From: Luteirhabdus pelagi
GTDB taxonomy: Bacteria > Bacteroidota > Bacteroidia > Flavobacteriales > Flavobacteriaceae
Assembly (NCBI RefSeq): GCF_016827595.1
Contig: NZ_JAECMS010000001.1
Location: forward strand, 919,655-983,654
DNA length: 64,000 nt
Direction of reading: 5' to 3'
Below, in pieces: positions 63,490-64,000 of the stretch (positions are counted from its first letter, which is position 1; every line of letters begins with the position of its first letter). The notes beneath the pieces were generated by a model. The model ran no database searches. It worked only from the letters and a program-made list of their open reading frames with translations, and was not told where the DNA came from. The translations under genes were made by a program, and so were the position numbers.

Positions 63490-63500
63490 GAATGTTGACT

Positions 63501-63830
63501 TTAAAGTTGGTCTTTAATTTTAAGTAGTTCCGCTTTAATCGATTCTAATTTACGGATAATTTCAAAATTGCTGAGGGTGTCTTTCTTGTTTTCCCGTAGA
63601 TGAATCTTGGCGCCTTCCAAGGTAAACCCACGTTCTTTCACCAAGTGGTAGATAAACTCAAGGTTCTTGATGTCCTCGGGCGTAAATTTTCGGTTTCCCT
63701 TCGCATTTTTCTTAGGCTGAAGTATGTCGAACTCCTTTTCCCAAAACCGAATCAGCGATGCATTCACCCCAAAGGCGTCTGCAACCTCTCCAATGCCATA
63801 ATATCGTTTTTCTGGAAGTTCTACGTGCAT
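63501..63830 (-). CDS. MerR-family regulator
   Basis: In this 109-residue protein, the HTH is YGIGEVADAFGVNASLIRFW followed by FDILQPKKNAKGNRKFTPED, with a coiled dimer helix. There is no Cys-containing sensor segment, as in short MerR-like proteins. Eleven bases upstream of lemA; its start overlaps the M23 stop by one base (TAATG). Confidence 0.92.
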   Translation of the reverse strand: MHVELPEKRYYGIGEVADAFGVNASLIRFWEKEFDILQPKKNAKGNRKFTPEDIKNLEFIYHLVKERGFTLEGAKIHLRENKKDTLSNFEIIRKLESIKAELLKIKDQL

Positions 63831-64000
63831 TAGTCAAGCGATTGGTTTTCCTGTTGGGCTTTTTTCTGCATTTCGGCAAATTCCTCAGGCGTTAAGTTTC
63901 CGTAGTAGAAATTAATCGGATTGATACGTTCGCCATCCTTAAATACCTCATAGTGCAAATGCGGCGCCTCGCTCCTACCGGTGCTTCCCACAAAGCCAAT
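63830..64000 (-). CDS. M23 peptidase (3' end only)
   Basis: The last 56 residues lie in the window: IGFVGSTGRSEAPHLHYEVF (M23 zinc-site HLHYE) then NPINFYYGNLTPEEFAEM. It is a cell-wall endopeptidase of the lysostaphin type. The rest is beyond the right edge. It is translationally coupled to the MerR gene. Confidence 0.9.
   Translation of the reverse strand: MGFVGSTGRSEAPHLHYEVFKDGERINPINFYYGNLTPEEFAEMQKKAQQENQSLD

Overview
The window looks like chromosomal DNA from a marine-type member of the Bacteroidota, most likely family Flavobacteriaceae. The grounds are moderate-to-low GC, the flavobacterial promoter box TAnnTTTG in front of many genes, few Shine-Dalgarno sequences, Bacteroidota-specific families (putative beta-barrel porin, one-piece hybrid two-component regulator with AraC output, zinc-less anti-sigma proteins, LytTR/LytS pairs), and familiar gene order such as exbB-exbD-tonB and lemA-TPM-TPM. 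I cannot name a species.

Accessory part, about 1-19,890. This is a patchwork of single, mostly minus-strand genes with wide AT-rich spacers. It holds a truncated S41 peptidase, a peptidoglycan-amidase plus membrane-protein pair, an erythromycin-esterase-like protein in a cassette-like unit bounded by direct repeats, a YozE-like protein, a cysteine-rich SH3b protein, and an XRE regulator. Next comes a large Tat-exported vWA protein with two lipoproteins, diverging from a LytTR/LytS pair that has a coupled 33-codon leader ORF. After that are an HTH protein, a GAF-PAS signalling protein facing a single-domain response regulator, decayed sequence, a DUF2147 protein and a tyrosine recombinase. The part ends at tRNA-Val(TAC), whose 3' portion is nearly repeated (19 of 20 bases) at 17,957. 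This suggests integration at the tRNA.

Core part, 20,170-37,750. It contains PBP1A, FolC, a membrane protein, TonB/ExbD/ExbB, NhaD antiporter, Glu/Leu-type dehydrogenase, AnmK, acyl-CoA dehydrogenase, a porin, RNase HII with a large lipoprotein, and a rhodanese. GC-rich palindromic and heptamer repeats lie in the spacers.

Sensor/surface part, 37,910-57,660. A TPR hybrid kinase is followed by a four-gene exported-protein cluster. Then come an aromatic amino acid hydroxylase divergent from a TetR regulator, and a TrmH-type methyltransferase. The most interesting locus is 48,921-57,068. A four-gene minus-strand operon (two paralogous lipoproteins, a PKD protein, and a TPR-CHAT caspase-like protease) diverges from an ECF sigma factor and its membrane-spanning TPR anti-sigma protein. 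I infer a cell-envelope surveillance circuit in which the CHAT protease may act on the anti-sigma factor. It would be a CRISPR-free counterpart of the TPR-CHAT/anti-sigma/sigma arrangement known from type III-E CRISPR loci.

End part, 57,800-64,000. It contains Era and Der GTPases, two small membrane proteins, and a cluster of M23 peptidase (partial), MerR, LemA and two TPM-domain proteins. A relic of a second TPM 3' end lies beside the cluster. Several genes (rnhB, the following lipoprotein, the trmH-like gene, anmK) have a TAnnTTTG box ending exactly five bases before the A of ATG, which predicts leaderless mRNAs.
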